DNA from: an uncultured Faecalibacterium sp.
GTDB taxonomy: Bacteria; Bacillota; Clostridia; Oscillospirales; Ruminococcaceae
Length of the DNA stretch: 63,537 nucleotides
Direction of reading: 5' to 3'
Assembly (NCBI GenBank): GCA_900551435.1
Contig: URVW01000004.1
Location: 1 to 63,537 of the forward strand
Part shown: in pieces, positions 34,493-42,608 of the stretch
Numbering within the stretch: the first letter of the stretch is position 1
Layout of the letters: every line of letters starts with the position of its first letter
Notes under the pieces: model-generated
What the model saw: only the letters and a program-made list of their open reading frames with translations
Told to the model about the DNA's origin: nothing
Databases searched by the model: none
Made by a program: the position numbers and the translations under genes

Positions 34493-34521
34493 ATCATATC
34501 ACTTCAGGAAACTGAAGTCAA
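34493..34521 (-). promoter_or_regulatory. aroF promoter
   Basis: Minus strand: -35 TTGACT (34516-34521), 17-base spacer, -10 TATGAT (34493-34498). The spacer is almost wholly filled by operator O1. Confidence 0.75.
34501..34518. promoter_or_regulatory. aroF operator O1
   Basis: ACTTCAGGAAACTGAAGT, a perfect 6+6 palindrome (CTTCAG/CTGAAG) lying between the -35 and -10. An unidentified repressor dimer here would occlude RNA polymerase. Confidence 0.65.
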
Positions 34522-34529
34522 GAGGAATT

Positions 34530-34558
34530 TTGATATTTTTTTGGAAAAGTGGTAGAAT
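34530..34558 (+). promoter_or_regulatory. Promoter of the YbaK gene
   Basis: -35 TTGATA (34530-34535), 17-base spacer, -10 TAGAAT (34553-34558), divergent from the aroF promoter whose -35 lies nine bases away, so aroF operator occupancy may affect both. A 120-base leader with repeat-like hairpins follows. Confidence 0.65.
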
Positions 34559-34682
34559 AAGGGCAGACCCCTCTCAGTCGGCTTCGCAGCCAGCCGCTCC
34601 AAGGACGAGCCGCTGGCGAGTTGAGCAGGTCTGAGCTGGAGGAAGAAAAAGAAAATAGTTACCCGTAGGGAGATCGAGAACG

Positions 34683-35165
34683 ATGGGAAAAGAAGCAAAA
34701 ACGAATGCGATGCGCATTCTGGAACGTGCAAAGGTGGCCTATACGGCCCATGAATATCCTCACGAAGAGGGTGTGGCCGTGGATGGCATCCATGTGGCGC
34801 AGAGCATGGGCCAGGACCCGGCCTGTGTGTATAAAACGTTGGTGACGCAGGGGGCGAGCCGGAATTATTTCGTGTTCGTCATCCCGGTGGCCGCAGAGCT
34901 GGACCTGAAAGCCGCCGCCCGCAGCGTGGGCGAAAAGAGCGTGGCGATGATCCATGTGGCGGATATCAACAAGGTCACCGGCTATGTCCGCGGCGGCTGC
35001 AGCCCGGTGGGCATGAAAAAGCAGTACGTCACCGTGTTCGACGAGAGCGTTCTGGCACAGGAAAAGGTCTATGTTTCCGGCGGACGCATCGGCACGCAGG
35101 TCTGCTGTGTCCCGGCAGACCTCATCAAGGCGGCGCGGGCCACTACAGCACATATTATCTTTTGA
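34683..35165 (+). CDS. ybaK: YbaK/EbsC-family Cys-tRNA(Pro) deacylase
   Basis: 160 residues. Clears mischarged Cys-tRNA(Pro). Features: VYKTLVTQG with the conserved Lys, GVAVDG, and the C-terminal GGRIGTQVCCVPADLI. Length fits. Single gene; the start follows AGGGAGATCGAGA. Confidence 0.93.
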   Translation: MGKEAKTNAMRILERAKVAYTAHEYPHEEGVAVDGIHVAQSMGQDPACVYKTLVTQGASRNYFVFVIPVAAELDLKAAARSVGEKSVAMIHVADINKVTGYVRGGCSPVGMKKQYVTVFDESVLAQEKVYVSGGRIGTQVCCVPADLIKAARATTAHIIF

Positions 35166-35294
35166 GGTGAGTTTATTAAATTACATTCAACAAATAAGTC
35201 ATACTTAAAAAGAAAATGAGTGTCGAAACTGCACAAAACTTTTGAAAGTTTTTTGGCGCGAGAGAACACAAGGGAGAAATTGCCCAAACACCCT

Positions 35295-35322
35295 TTGCAA
35301 AGCCGGATTTTTGCCGTAAACT
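35295..35322 (+). promoter_or_regulatory. Possible purine-operon promoter
   Basis: TTGCAA (35295-35300), 16-base spacer, TAAACT (35317-35322). It would give a leader of about 260 nucleotides before purE. Confidence 0.4.
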
Positions 35323-35329
35323 GTATCTA

Positions 35330-35550
35330 TCAGAAGGACGGCGGCCCTGTAAAAGCCGCTGTCTGAGAGGATGGAAAAGTTGATCCCATGAGAATTTCGG
35401 AGGAGTACGGAATGCTGGAAATGCTGCTCGGAACCGGTCGCCGCCAGTGCGCGATGGAAGTTCGGGGAATCCGTGTAACTTCGTGTGGGATGACTTTGCA
35501 GAAGCTGCAAGTTCAGAAGGCCGTGGTGTAGGTGCATCACAGCCTTTTTT
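35330..35550 (+). ncRNA. Structured leader or independent small RNA upstream of purE
   Basis: The 425 bases between ybaK and purE have no convincing gene but several strong hairpins: GGACGGCGGC/GCCGCTGTCT (35336-35364), GGTCGC with GCGATGG (about 35438-35460), ACTTTGCAG/CTGCAAGT just before the terminator, and a terminator at 35515-35550. No family was recognised; guanine, ZTP and SAM cores were not seen. It is either an attenuator for the purine operon or a separate RNA such as 6S. Confidence 0.4.
35515..35550 (+). terminator. Terminator or attenuator in front of purE
   Basis: AGGCCGTGGTG pairs with CATCACAGCCT (one mismatch) around a six-base loop and is followed by six or more U residues, 40 bases before the purE ATG. 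Confidence 0.65.
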
Positions 35551-35590
35551 GTTTGCGGAAGCTGGAAAGAGAGAAAGAGAGGCACGGAAA

Positions 35591-36091
35591 ATGATTCGTA
35601 AAGTTGCTGTGATCATGGGTTCGGATAGTGATTGGCCGGTGGTGAAGGGGGCGTGCGCCCAGCTCAAGGCGCTGGATATCCCCTTTGAAGCACACATCCT
35701 GTCGGCACACCGCACCCCTGCGGAGGCGGCGGAGTTTGCCAAGAGCGCAAAAGCCAACGGTTTCGGCGTCATCCTGTGTGCGGCGGGCATGGCGGCCCAT
35801 CTGGCAGGTGCGTTTGCGGCAAACACGACTCTGCCGGTCATCGGCATCCCGATGAAGGGCGGCGCGATGGACGGTCTGGACGCTCTGCTGGCAACGGTCC
35901 AGATGCCCAGCGGCATCCCGGTGGCAACGGTGGCCCTGAACGGCGCAAAGAACGCTGCTTGGCTGGCCGCGGAGATTCTGGCCCTCGGCGACGATGCGCT
36001 GGCCGAAAAGCTGGCCGCAGAACGCACTGCGATGGCCCAGCAGATCGCGGCCAAGGAAGAGAAACTGCAGAAAGAAATTGAGGAACTCTAA
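35591..36091 (+). CDS. purE: 5-(carboxyamino)imidazole ribonucleotide mutase
   Basis: 166 residues. Starts MIRKVAVIMGSDSDWPV, the conserved GSDSDW motif, followed by SAHRTP and GMKGG-type loops (GIPMKGG). Start at 35591 follows GAGAGG. First gene of the purine operon. No purK is next to it, so either the class II (CO2-using) mode or a distant purK applies; sequence alone does not settle it. Confidence 0.95.
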   Translation: MIRKVAVIMGSDSDWPVVKGACAQLKALDIPFEAHILSAHRTPAEAAEFAKSAKANGFGVILCAAGMAAHLAGAFAANTTLPVIGIPMKGGAMDGLDALLATVQMPSGIPVATVALNGAKNAAWLAAEILALGDDALAEKLAAERTAMAQQIAAKEEKLQKEIEEL

Positions 36092-37569
36092 TGTCTGATT
36101 TTGCATATCCGCTTCACGAAGAGTGCGGCGTTTTTGGAATCTATGACCGTGCCGGAACGGAAGATGTGGCCGCTGCCGCCTACTCGGCACTGTACGCGCT
36201 GCAGCACCGTGGTCAGGAGAGCTGCGGCATCGCGGTCAACGATGACGGCGTGATCAATGGCCACCGCGACCTTGGCCTTGTGAACGAGGTGTTCACCCCG
36301 GCGGTGCTGGCAAGCCTGTCCCGTCCCACGGCCCACATGGCCACCGGCCACGTCCGGTATGCCACGGCGGGCAGCCGGGTGCGGGCCAACGCCCAGCCGA
36401 TGATCGTCCGCCATGGCCGCGGCACGATGGCCCTGTGCCACAACGGCAACCTGACCAACGCGCTGGAGCTTCGCCGTCAGCTGGAAAACGAGGGCGCGAT
36501 CTTCCACGGCTCCTCGGATACGGAAGTCATCTGCTATCTGGTGACCCGCAACCGTCTGCGGATGGGCAGCATCGAAACGGCCATCAGCAAGACGATGGAC
36601 GTGCTGGAAGGCGCGTACAGTCTGGTCATCATGTCGGCCACCAAGCTGATCGCGGTCCGCGACCCGCGCGGCTATCGTCCGCTCTGCATCGGCATGCTTC
36701 CCGGCGGCGGTTATGTGTTCGCCAGCGAGAGCTGTGCCCTCGATGCCGCCGGCGCTACCCTTCTGCGGGACGTGGAACCCGGCGAGATCGTCATTGCGGA
36801 CACCCGCACCGGCGAGCTGCGGAGCATCAAGGACCATTGCGGACGCCCGGACAGCCAGATGTGCGTGTTCGAGTTCATCTATTTCTCCCGTCCGGACAGC
36901 ATCATCGAGGGCTGCTCGGTCCACGAAGCCCGCAAACAGGCGGGCCGCTTCCTCGCACAGGAGCATCCTGTGGAGGCCGATGTGGTCATCGGTGTGCCGG
37001 ATTCCGGCTTGGATGCCGCATTGGGCTACTCGGAAGAGAGCGGCATCCCTTACGGCATCGGCTTCATCAAGAACAAATACATTGGCCGCACCTTCATTCA
37101 GGGCAGCCAGAAGCAGCGCGAAAACAGCGTCCGCATCAAGCTGAACGTCGTGTCCAGCACGGTCAAGGGCAAGCGGGTGGTTCTGGTGGATGATTCCATC
37201 GTCCGCGGCACGACCTCGGCCCGCATCATCAAGCTGCTGCGCGATGCCGGTGCGGCGGAAGTCCACTTCCGCGTGTCGGCCCCGCCCTTCAAATATCCCT
37301 GCTATTTCGGAACGGATATCCCGGACCAGAAGCTTCTGGTCGCCACCGGCCGCACCGTGGACCAGATCAATGAGATCATCGGCGCGGATACGTTGGGCTA
37401 TCTGACCACCGAACACGTTGTGAAGCTGGCCAAGAACGCCAAGTGCAAGTTCTGCACGGCCTGTTTCACCGGAGAATACGCCGTGAAGCCCGACGAGGTG
37501 CTTTCGACCGATATTCATGAACGCCACCTGAACGACCGTCCCAAGGACGAGAAAAAGTTAGGAGAGTAA
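36091..37569 (+). CDS. purF: Amidophosphoribosyltransferase
   Basis: 492 residues; commits PRPP and glutamine to purine synthesis. The short propeptide MSDFAYPLHEE precedes the catalytic Cys (residue 12, CGVFGIYD), and the phosphoribosyl site VVLVDDSIVRGTTS is present; CKFCTACFTGEY near the C-terminus provides cysteines for the Bacillus-type [4Fe-4S] cluster. The ATG shares a base with the purE stop (TAATG). Confidence 0.97.
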   Translation: MSDFAYPLHEECGVFGIYDRAGTEDVAAAAYSALYALQHRGQESCGIAVNDDGVINGHRDLGLVNEVFTPAVLASLSRPTAHMATGHVRYATAGSRVRANAQPMIVRHGRGTMALCHNGNLTNALELRRQLENEGAIFHGSSDTEVICYLVTRNRLRMGSIETAISKTMDVLEGAYSLVIMSATKLIAVRDPRGYRPLCIGMLPGGGYVFASESCALDAAGATLLRDVEPGEIVIADTRTGELRSIKDHCGRPDSQMCVFEFIYFSRPDSIIEGCSVHEARKQAGRFLAQEHPVEADVVIGVPDSGLDAALGYSEESGIPYGIGFIKNKYIGRTFIQGSQKQRENSVRIKLNVVSSTVKGKRVVLVDDSIVRGTTSARIIKLLRDAGAAEVHFRVSAPPFKYPCYFGTDIPDQKLLVATGRTVDQINEIIGADTLGYLTTEHVVKLAKNAKCKFCTACFTGEYAVKPDEVLSTDIHERHLNDRPKDEKKLGE

Positions 37570-37573
37570 GAAG

Positions 37574-38620
37574 ATGGAAAAGAGCTATTCGGAAAGCTAT
37601 GCAGCGGCAGGTGTGGATATCACCGCAGGTTACCGTTCCGTCGAACTAATGAAGCAGTATGTCGCCCGCACCATGAACGAGCATTGCATCGGCGGTCTGG
37701 GCGGCTTCGGCGGTCTGTTTGAGCTGGACTGCACCGGCTACAAGCACCCGGTCCTGATCTCCGGCACGGACGGTGTCGGCACGAAGCTGAAGATCGCCAT
37801 GATCATGGACAAGCATGATACCATCGGCATCGACTGCGTGGCCATGTGCGTCAATGACGTCATCTGCGCCGGTGCAAAGCCGCTGGTGTTCCTCGATTAC
37901 ATCGCATGCGGCCGCAACATCCCCGAAAAGATCGCCGAGATCGTCAAGGGCGTGGCCGAGGGCTGCGTTCAGGCCGACTGCTCTCTGGTGGGCGGCGAGA
38001 CGGCCGAGCACCCGGGCATGATGCCGGAGGATGAATACGATCTGGCCGGTTTCACCGTGGGCGTGGTCGATAAGGAAAAGATCCTCAACAACGACAGCAT
38101 GAAGGCGGGCGACGTCATTCTGGCGCTGCCTTCCACGGGCGTGCACTCCAACGGCTTCTCGCTGGTGCGCAAGATTTTTGACATCGACGGCGACCCGGAC
38201 GTGCTCAAGACCGCACCGGCTGAGCTGGGCGGCAAGACCCTCGGCGAAGCTCTGCTGGCTCCCACCAAAATTTATGTCAAGCCGGTGCTCAAGGTGCTGG
38301 AAGAGGTCGATGTCAAGGGCATCTCCCACATCACCGGCGGCGGCTTCTATGAGAATATCCCCCGCAGCCTGAAGAAGGGCTGCTGTGCCCGCATCAAAAA
38401 GGAGGATGTCCGCACCCCGGCTCTCTTCCACCTGATGCAGAAAGTCGGCGGCATCTCCGAGCATGATATGTTCAACACCTTCAACATGGGCGTCGGCATG
38501 GTGCTGACCGTCCCTGCCGAACAGGCCGACAAGGCGCTGGAGATCCTCCACGCCAACGGCGAGCCGGAGGCTTACCGTCTGGGCGTCATCGCAGAAGGTG
38601 AGGGCGTGGAACTGTGCTGA
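37574..38620 (+). CDS. purM: Phosphoribosylformylglycinamidine cyclo-ligase
   Basis: 348 residues, AIR synthetase. SGTDGVGTKLKIA and CAGAKPLVFLDYIACG, GGETAEHPGMMPEDEYDLAGF are diagnostic. Four bases after purF, with AGGAG overlapping the purF end. Confidence 0.97.
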   Translation: MEKSYSESYAAAGVDITAGYRSVELMKQYVARTMNEHCIGGLGGFGGLFELDCTGYKHPVLISGTDGVGTKLKIAMIMDKHDTIGIDCVAMCVNDVICAGAKPLVFLDYIACGRNIPEKIAEIVKGVAEGCVQADCSLVGGETAEHPGMMPEDEYDLAGFTVGVVDKEKILNNDSMKAGDVILALPSTGVHSNGFSLVRKIFDIDGDPDVLKTAPAELGGKTLGEALLAPTKIYVKPVLKVLEEVDVKGISHITGGGFYENIPRSLKKGCCARIKKEDVRTPALFHLMQKVGGISEHDMFNTFNMGVGMVLTVPAEQADKALEILHANGEPEAYRLGVIAEGEGVELC

Positions 38621-39210
38621 ACATTGCTGTGTTAGTGTCCGGCGGCGGGACCAACCTTCAGGCCTTGCTGGACAGCGAAGCCCGCGGCGAGAACCCGAAC
38701 GGCAGGATCACCCTCGTGGTGGCCTCCAAACCCGGCGTTTATGCGCTGGAGCGCGCCGCAAAAGCGGGCGTGGAGGGCGTCGTGGTCCGCCGCAAAGATT
38801 ATGCAGACAGTGAAGATTTCGACGCAGCGCTGCTGGATACGTTGAAAACCCACAACATCGACCTCGTGGTGCTGGCCGGTTTCCTGTCGGTGCTGGGGCC
38901 CAGCGTCATTGCGGCCTATCCGCGCCGCATCCTGAACGTCCATCCGGCGCTCATCCCGTCGTTCTGCGGCCCCGGCATGTATGGTCTGCGCCCGCACGAA
39001 GCGGCGCTGGCCCGTGGCTGTAAGGTGACCGGTGCGACCGTCCACTTCGTCAATGAGGAGTGCGACGGCGGCCCCATCCTGCTGCAGAAGGCCGTGGATA
39101 TCCTTCCCGGCGACACCCCTGAAGTGCTGCAGAAGCGGGTGATGGAACAGGCCGAGTGGAAACTGCTGCCTAAGGCGGTGGCCATGGTGTGCAGCGGAGA
39201 AGTGGAATAA
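38614..39210 (+). CDS. purN: Phosphoribosylglycinamide formyltransferase
   Basis: 198 residues, folate-dependent GAR transformylase. Starts with a GTG overlapping the purM stop. Motifs LVSGGGTNLQALLD, VLAGFLSVLGPSV, HPALIPSFCG and VTGATVHFVNEECDGGPI (catalytic Asn, His, Asp region). Confidence 0.95.
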   Translation: MLNIAVLVSGGGTNLQALLDSEARGENPNGRITLVVASKPGVYALERAAKAGVEGVVVRRKDYADSEDFDAALLDTLKTHNIDLVVLAGFLSVLGPSVIAAYPRRILNVHPALIPSFCGPGMYGLRPHEAALARGCKVTGATVHFVNEECDGGPILLQKAVDILPGDTPEVLQKRVMEQAEWKLLPKAVAMVCSGEVE

Positions 39211-39270
39211 ACCTCTCAGGCATTCGTGGTGTGACCAGACGAGTGCCGATAAAAAGGAGTTTACATTATT

Positions 39271-40062
39271 ATGGAAAAGATCGATCTGAACGAGTATCTG
39301 GCTTCCAACGAGTATCCGGGCCGCGGCATCGCGGTGGCAAAGGCTCCCGATGGCCGCCAGATGTTCCTTGGATATTTCATCATGGGCCGCAGCGAGAACA
39401 GCCGCAACCGCGTATTTGACCCCATCCCGGAGCGCGGCGGCATCTGCACCATCGCGGCAGACCCCGATAAGCTGGAGGACCCCAGCCTCATCATTTACAA
39501 CCCGGTCCTGACCCTTGGCAAGACCCAGGTCGTCACCAACGGCGACCAGACCGATACCATCTATGACCTCATGAGCCGGGGCAAGAGCTTCGAGGAAGCT
39601 CTGCGCACCCGCACCTTTGAGCCGGACGCTCCCAACTACACCCCCCGCATCTCGGCTGTGGTGTACGAGGACGGCAGCTATCAGATGAGCATCCTGAAAT
39701 CCGCCGACGGCAACGGCGAGAGCGTCCAGCGCTATTTCTTCGATTATCCCCAGCCGGTCGCGGGCGAGGGCCATTTCATCAGCACCTACAAGCACAACGG
39801 GAACCCCATCCCCAGCTTTGAGGGTGAGCCGCTCCGCTTTGCATGCCCCCGCACCATCGGCGATTTCGCCCACGGCCTGTGGCAGAGCCTGAATCTGGAT
39901 AACAAGGTCAGCCTGTTTGCCCGCGTCATCGATCTGGACAGCGGCGAGACCGGCGACATGATCTTCAACAAATACGACGCCGTTTACAGCGACCTCGAGG
40001 ACCCTGAAGAGCCGGATCTGCTGCCCGAGGAACTGGAAGCCCTGAAGGCTGAAGAAGAATAA
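39271..40062 (+). CDS. purO: PurO-type IMP cyclohydrolase
   Basis: 263 residues of the archaeal-type IMP cyclohydrolase family (closes FAICAR to IMP). Signatures: NEYPGRGIAVAKAPDG, GYFIMGRSENSRNRVF and DNKVSLFARVIDL. It replaces the N-terminal half of usual PurH. An acidic tail (EEPDLLPEELEALKAEEE) extends the C-terminus. 60 bases after purN with a GGAG-type site. Confidence 0.9.
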   Translation: MEKIDLNEYLASNEYPGRGIAVAKAPDGRQMFLGYFIMGRSENSRNRVFDPIPERGGICTIAADPDKLEDPSLIIYNPVLTLGKTQVVTNGDQTDTIYDLMSRGKSFEEALRTRTFEPDAPNYTPRISAVVYEDGSYQMSILKSADGNGESVQRYFFDYPQPVAGEGHFISTYKHNGNPIPSFEGEPLRFACPRTIGDFAHGLWQSLNLDNKVSLFARVIDLDSGETGDMIFNKYDAVYSDLEDPEEPDLLPEELEALKAEEE

Positions 40063-40075
40063 GGAGGAAGTATCG

Positions 40076-41257
40076 ATGAACGAACTGGCATTGAAGTACG
40101 GCTGCAACCCCAACCAGAAGCCCAGCCGCATTTATATGGAAGATGGCTCCGACCTGCCCGTGACCGTTCTGAACGGCAAGCCCGGATACATCAATTTTCT
40201 GGATGCCCTCAACTCCATCCAGCTGGTCAAGGAACTCAAGGCAGCTTGCGGCCAGCCCGCAGCGGCATCCTTCAAGCATGTCTCCCCGGCGGGCGCAGCG
40301 CTGGGTCTGCCCCTGACTGAAGTGGAGCGGAAGATGTACCACATCGCCCCGGACGTCGAGCTGTCTCCGCTGGCCTGTGCTTATGCCCGCGCCCGCGGTG
40401 CAGACCGCATGTCCTCTTTCGGCGACTGGATCGCCCTGTCGGACGTCTGCGATGTGCCCACCGCAAAGCTCATCCAGCACGAAGTTTCTGATGGCATCAT
40501 CGCCCCCGGTTATGAGCCGGAAGCACTGGCCATCCTCTCCAGCAAGAAGAAGGGAAACTACAACGTGGTCGCCATCGACCCGGATTACAAGCCCAACCCC
40601 GTGGAGCATAAACAGGTCTACGGCATCACCTTTGAGCAGGGCCGCAACGAGCTGACCATCAACGCGGACACTATGCTGACCAACTGGGTCACCGAGAACA
40701 AGACTGTGACCGAGGAGCAGAAGCGCGATCTCGTGATCGCGCTCATCACCCTGAAATACACCCAGTCCAACAGTGTCTGCTACACCTACAACGGCCAGAC
40801 CATCGGCGTCGGCGCCGGCCAGCAGAGCCGCATCCACTGCACCCGTCTGGCGGGCCAGAAGGCGGACAACTGGCAGCTGCGCCACATGGACAAGGTGTTG
40901 AACCTGCCCTTCCGCGACGATGTGTCCAAGCCCAACCGCGACAACGCCATCGATGTTTACATCGGCGACACCCCCGAAGATGTCATCGGCGATGATGTCT
41001 GGGCTGAGACCTTCACCGAGCAGCCCGCACCGCTGACCGCAGAGGAAAAGAAGGAATATCTGAGCCACGTCACCGGCGTCAGCCTTGGCTCGGACGCTTT
41101 CTTCCCCTTCGGCGACAACATCGAGCGTGCCCGCCGCTCCGGCGTGACCGCCATCGTTCAGCCGGGCGGCTCCATCCGCGACCAGCAGGTCATCGATACC
41201 TGCAACAAGTACGACATCGCAATGGCCTTCTGCGGCATCCGGCTGTTCCATCACTAA
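40076..41257 (+). CDS. AICAR formyltransferase (stand-alone)
   Basis: 393 residues equal to the transformylase half of PurH: LKYGCNPNQKP at the start, ASFKHVSPAGAALG with the catalytic Lys-His, YTYNGQTIGVGAGQQSRIHCTRLA, SDAFFPFGDNIERA and AIVQPGGSIRDQQVI. With the preceding cyclohydrolase it completes the last two steps to IMP. GGAGG is six to seven bases before the ATG. Confidence 0.94.
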   Translation: MNELALKYGCNPNQKPSRIYMEDGSDLPVTVLNGKPGYINFLDALNSIQLVKELKAACGQPAAASFKHVSPAGAALGLPLTEVERKMYHIAPDVELSPLACAYARARGADRMSSFGDWIALSDVCDVPTAKLIQHEVSDGIIAPGYEPEALAILSSKKKGNYNVVAIDPDYKPNPVEHKQVYGITFEQGRNELTINADTMLTNWVTENKTVTEEQKRDLVIALITLKYTQSNSVCYTYNGQTIGVGAGQQSRIHCTRLAGQKADNWQLRHMDKVLNLPFRDDVSKPNRDNAIDVYIGDTPEDVIGDDVWAETFTEQPAPLTAEEKKEYLSHVTGVSLGSDAFFPFGDNIERARRSGVTAIVQPGGSIRDQQVIDTCNKYDIAMAFCGIRLFHH

Positions 41258-41269
41258 GAGGGTGTAAAA

Positions 41270-42568
41270 ATGAAAAAGAAGATTCTAGTGGTTGGCGGCG
41301 GCGGCCGCGAACATGCCATCATTAAGGCGCTGAAAAAAAGCCCGGACTGCGGCGAGATCTGGTGCGCACCGGGCAACGGCGGCATCAGCTATGATGCCAA
41401 GTGCAAGAACATCAAGGCGACGGACGTTGAAGCCATGGTCGCTTTTGCAGCCGAGGAAAAATTTGATTACGTCGTCGTCGCGCAGGACGACCCGCTGGCA
41501 CTGGGCATGGTGGATGCGCTGGCAGCAGTCGGCATCCCGGCTTTCGGCCCCGACAAGGCTGCGGCCCGCATCGAGGCTTCCAAGGTGTTCTCCAAGGACC
41601 TGATGAAGAAATACGGCATCCCCACCGCCAAGTATGCGACCTTCGACGACCCCGCCAAGGTCATGGACTACATCCGCGCTGAGGGCAAGTATCCGGTCGT
41701 CATCAAGGCGGACGGTCTGGCGCTGGGCAAAGGCGTGCTCATCTGCGAGGACGAACAGCAGGCCGCAGACGGCGTGAAGGAGATCATGCTGGACAAAAAG
41801 TTCGGTGCGTCCGGCAACCACGTCGTGGTCGAGGAGTTCCTCACCGGCCCGGAGGTCAGCGTCCTCAGCTTTACCGACGGCAAGGTGGTCAAGCCGATGG
41901 TCTCTTCGATGGACCACAAGCGTGCGAACGATCACGACACCGGCCTGAACACCGGCGGCATGGGCACGGTGGCCCCGAACCCCTACTACACCCCGGCCAT
42001 CGCCGACGAGTGCATGGAGAAAATTTTCCTGCCGACCATCAAGGCTATGGCAGAAGAGGGCTGCCCCTTCAAGGGCTGCCTGTACTTTGGCCTGATGCTC
42101 ACCCCGGACGGCCCGAAGGTCATCGAGTACAACTGCCGCTTTGGCGACCCCGAAACGCAGGTGGTCCTGCCCCTGCTGGAAAGTGACCTGCTGAAGGTCA
42201 TGACGGCTTGCACCGAAGGCACGCTGGCAGAGACCGACGTACAGTTCTCGGACGGTGCAGCGGCCTGTGTCATTCTGGCATCGGGCGGCTACCCCGTCAG
42301 TTATGAAAAGGGCAAGCCCATCTCCGGCCTGACCGACGGCCAGTTGGCAGACGAGCCGGACATCACGGTCTACCACTCCGGCACGGCCATCGTGGACGGC
42401 CAGCTGGTCACCAACGGCGGCCGCGTTCTGGGCGTGACCGCAACGGCTCCCCGCCTGACCGCCGCCATCACCAAAGCCTATGCGGCCACCGAGAAGATCA
42501 CCTTCGAAAAGCTCCACAAGCGCACGGATATCGGTCTGCGGGCGCTGAAGGCTCTGGCAGAGAACTGA
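41270..42568 (+). CDS. purD: Phosphoribosylamine-glycine ligase
   Basis: 432 residues, ATP-grasp GAR synthetase: KILVVGGGGREHAI, PVVIKADGLALGKGV, MGTVAPNPYYTP and EYNCRFGDPETQVVLP. Typical length; 12 bases after the AICAR transformylase. Confidence 0.97.
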   Translation: MKKKILVVGGGGREHAIIKALKKSPDCGEIWCAPGNGGISYDAKCKNIKATDVEAMVAFAAEEKFDYVVVAQDDPLALGMVDALAAVGIPAFGPDKAAARIEASKVFSKDLMKKYGIPTAKYATFDDPAKVMDYIRAEGKYPVVIKADGLALGKGVLICEDEQQAADGVKEIMLDKKFGASGNHVVVEEFLTGPEVSVLSFTDGKVVKPMVSSMDHKRANDHDTGLNTGGMGTVAPNPYYTPAIADECMEKIFLPTIKAMAEEGCPFKGCLYFGLMLTPDGPKVIEYNCRFGDPETQVVLPLLESDLLKVMTACTEGTLAETDVQFSDGAAACVILASGGYPVSYEKGKPISGLTDGQLADEPDITVYHSGTAIVDGQLVTNGGRVLGVTATAPRLTAAITKAYAATEKITFEKLHKRTDIGLRALKALAEN

Positions 42569-42608
42569 AACGTTTTTTCTAAAAAAGATAATAGGAGGAT
42601 CCTTTCCT

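Noticed and set aside
35430..35480. PurR-type boxes upstream of purE
   Set aside because: Only one weak match around CCGAACTT on the minus strand; the paired arrangement of Bacillus PurBoxes is missing.
35388..35531. 47-codon frame in the purE leader starting MRISEEYGMLEMLLG
   Set aside because: The ribosome site is poorly spaced, the frame overlaps predicted stems and the terminator, and such a length is expected by chance.
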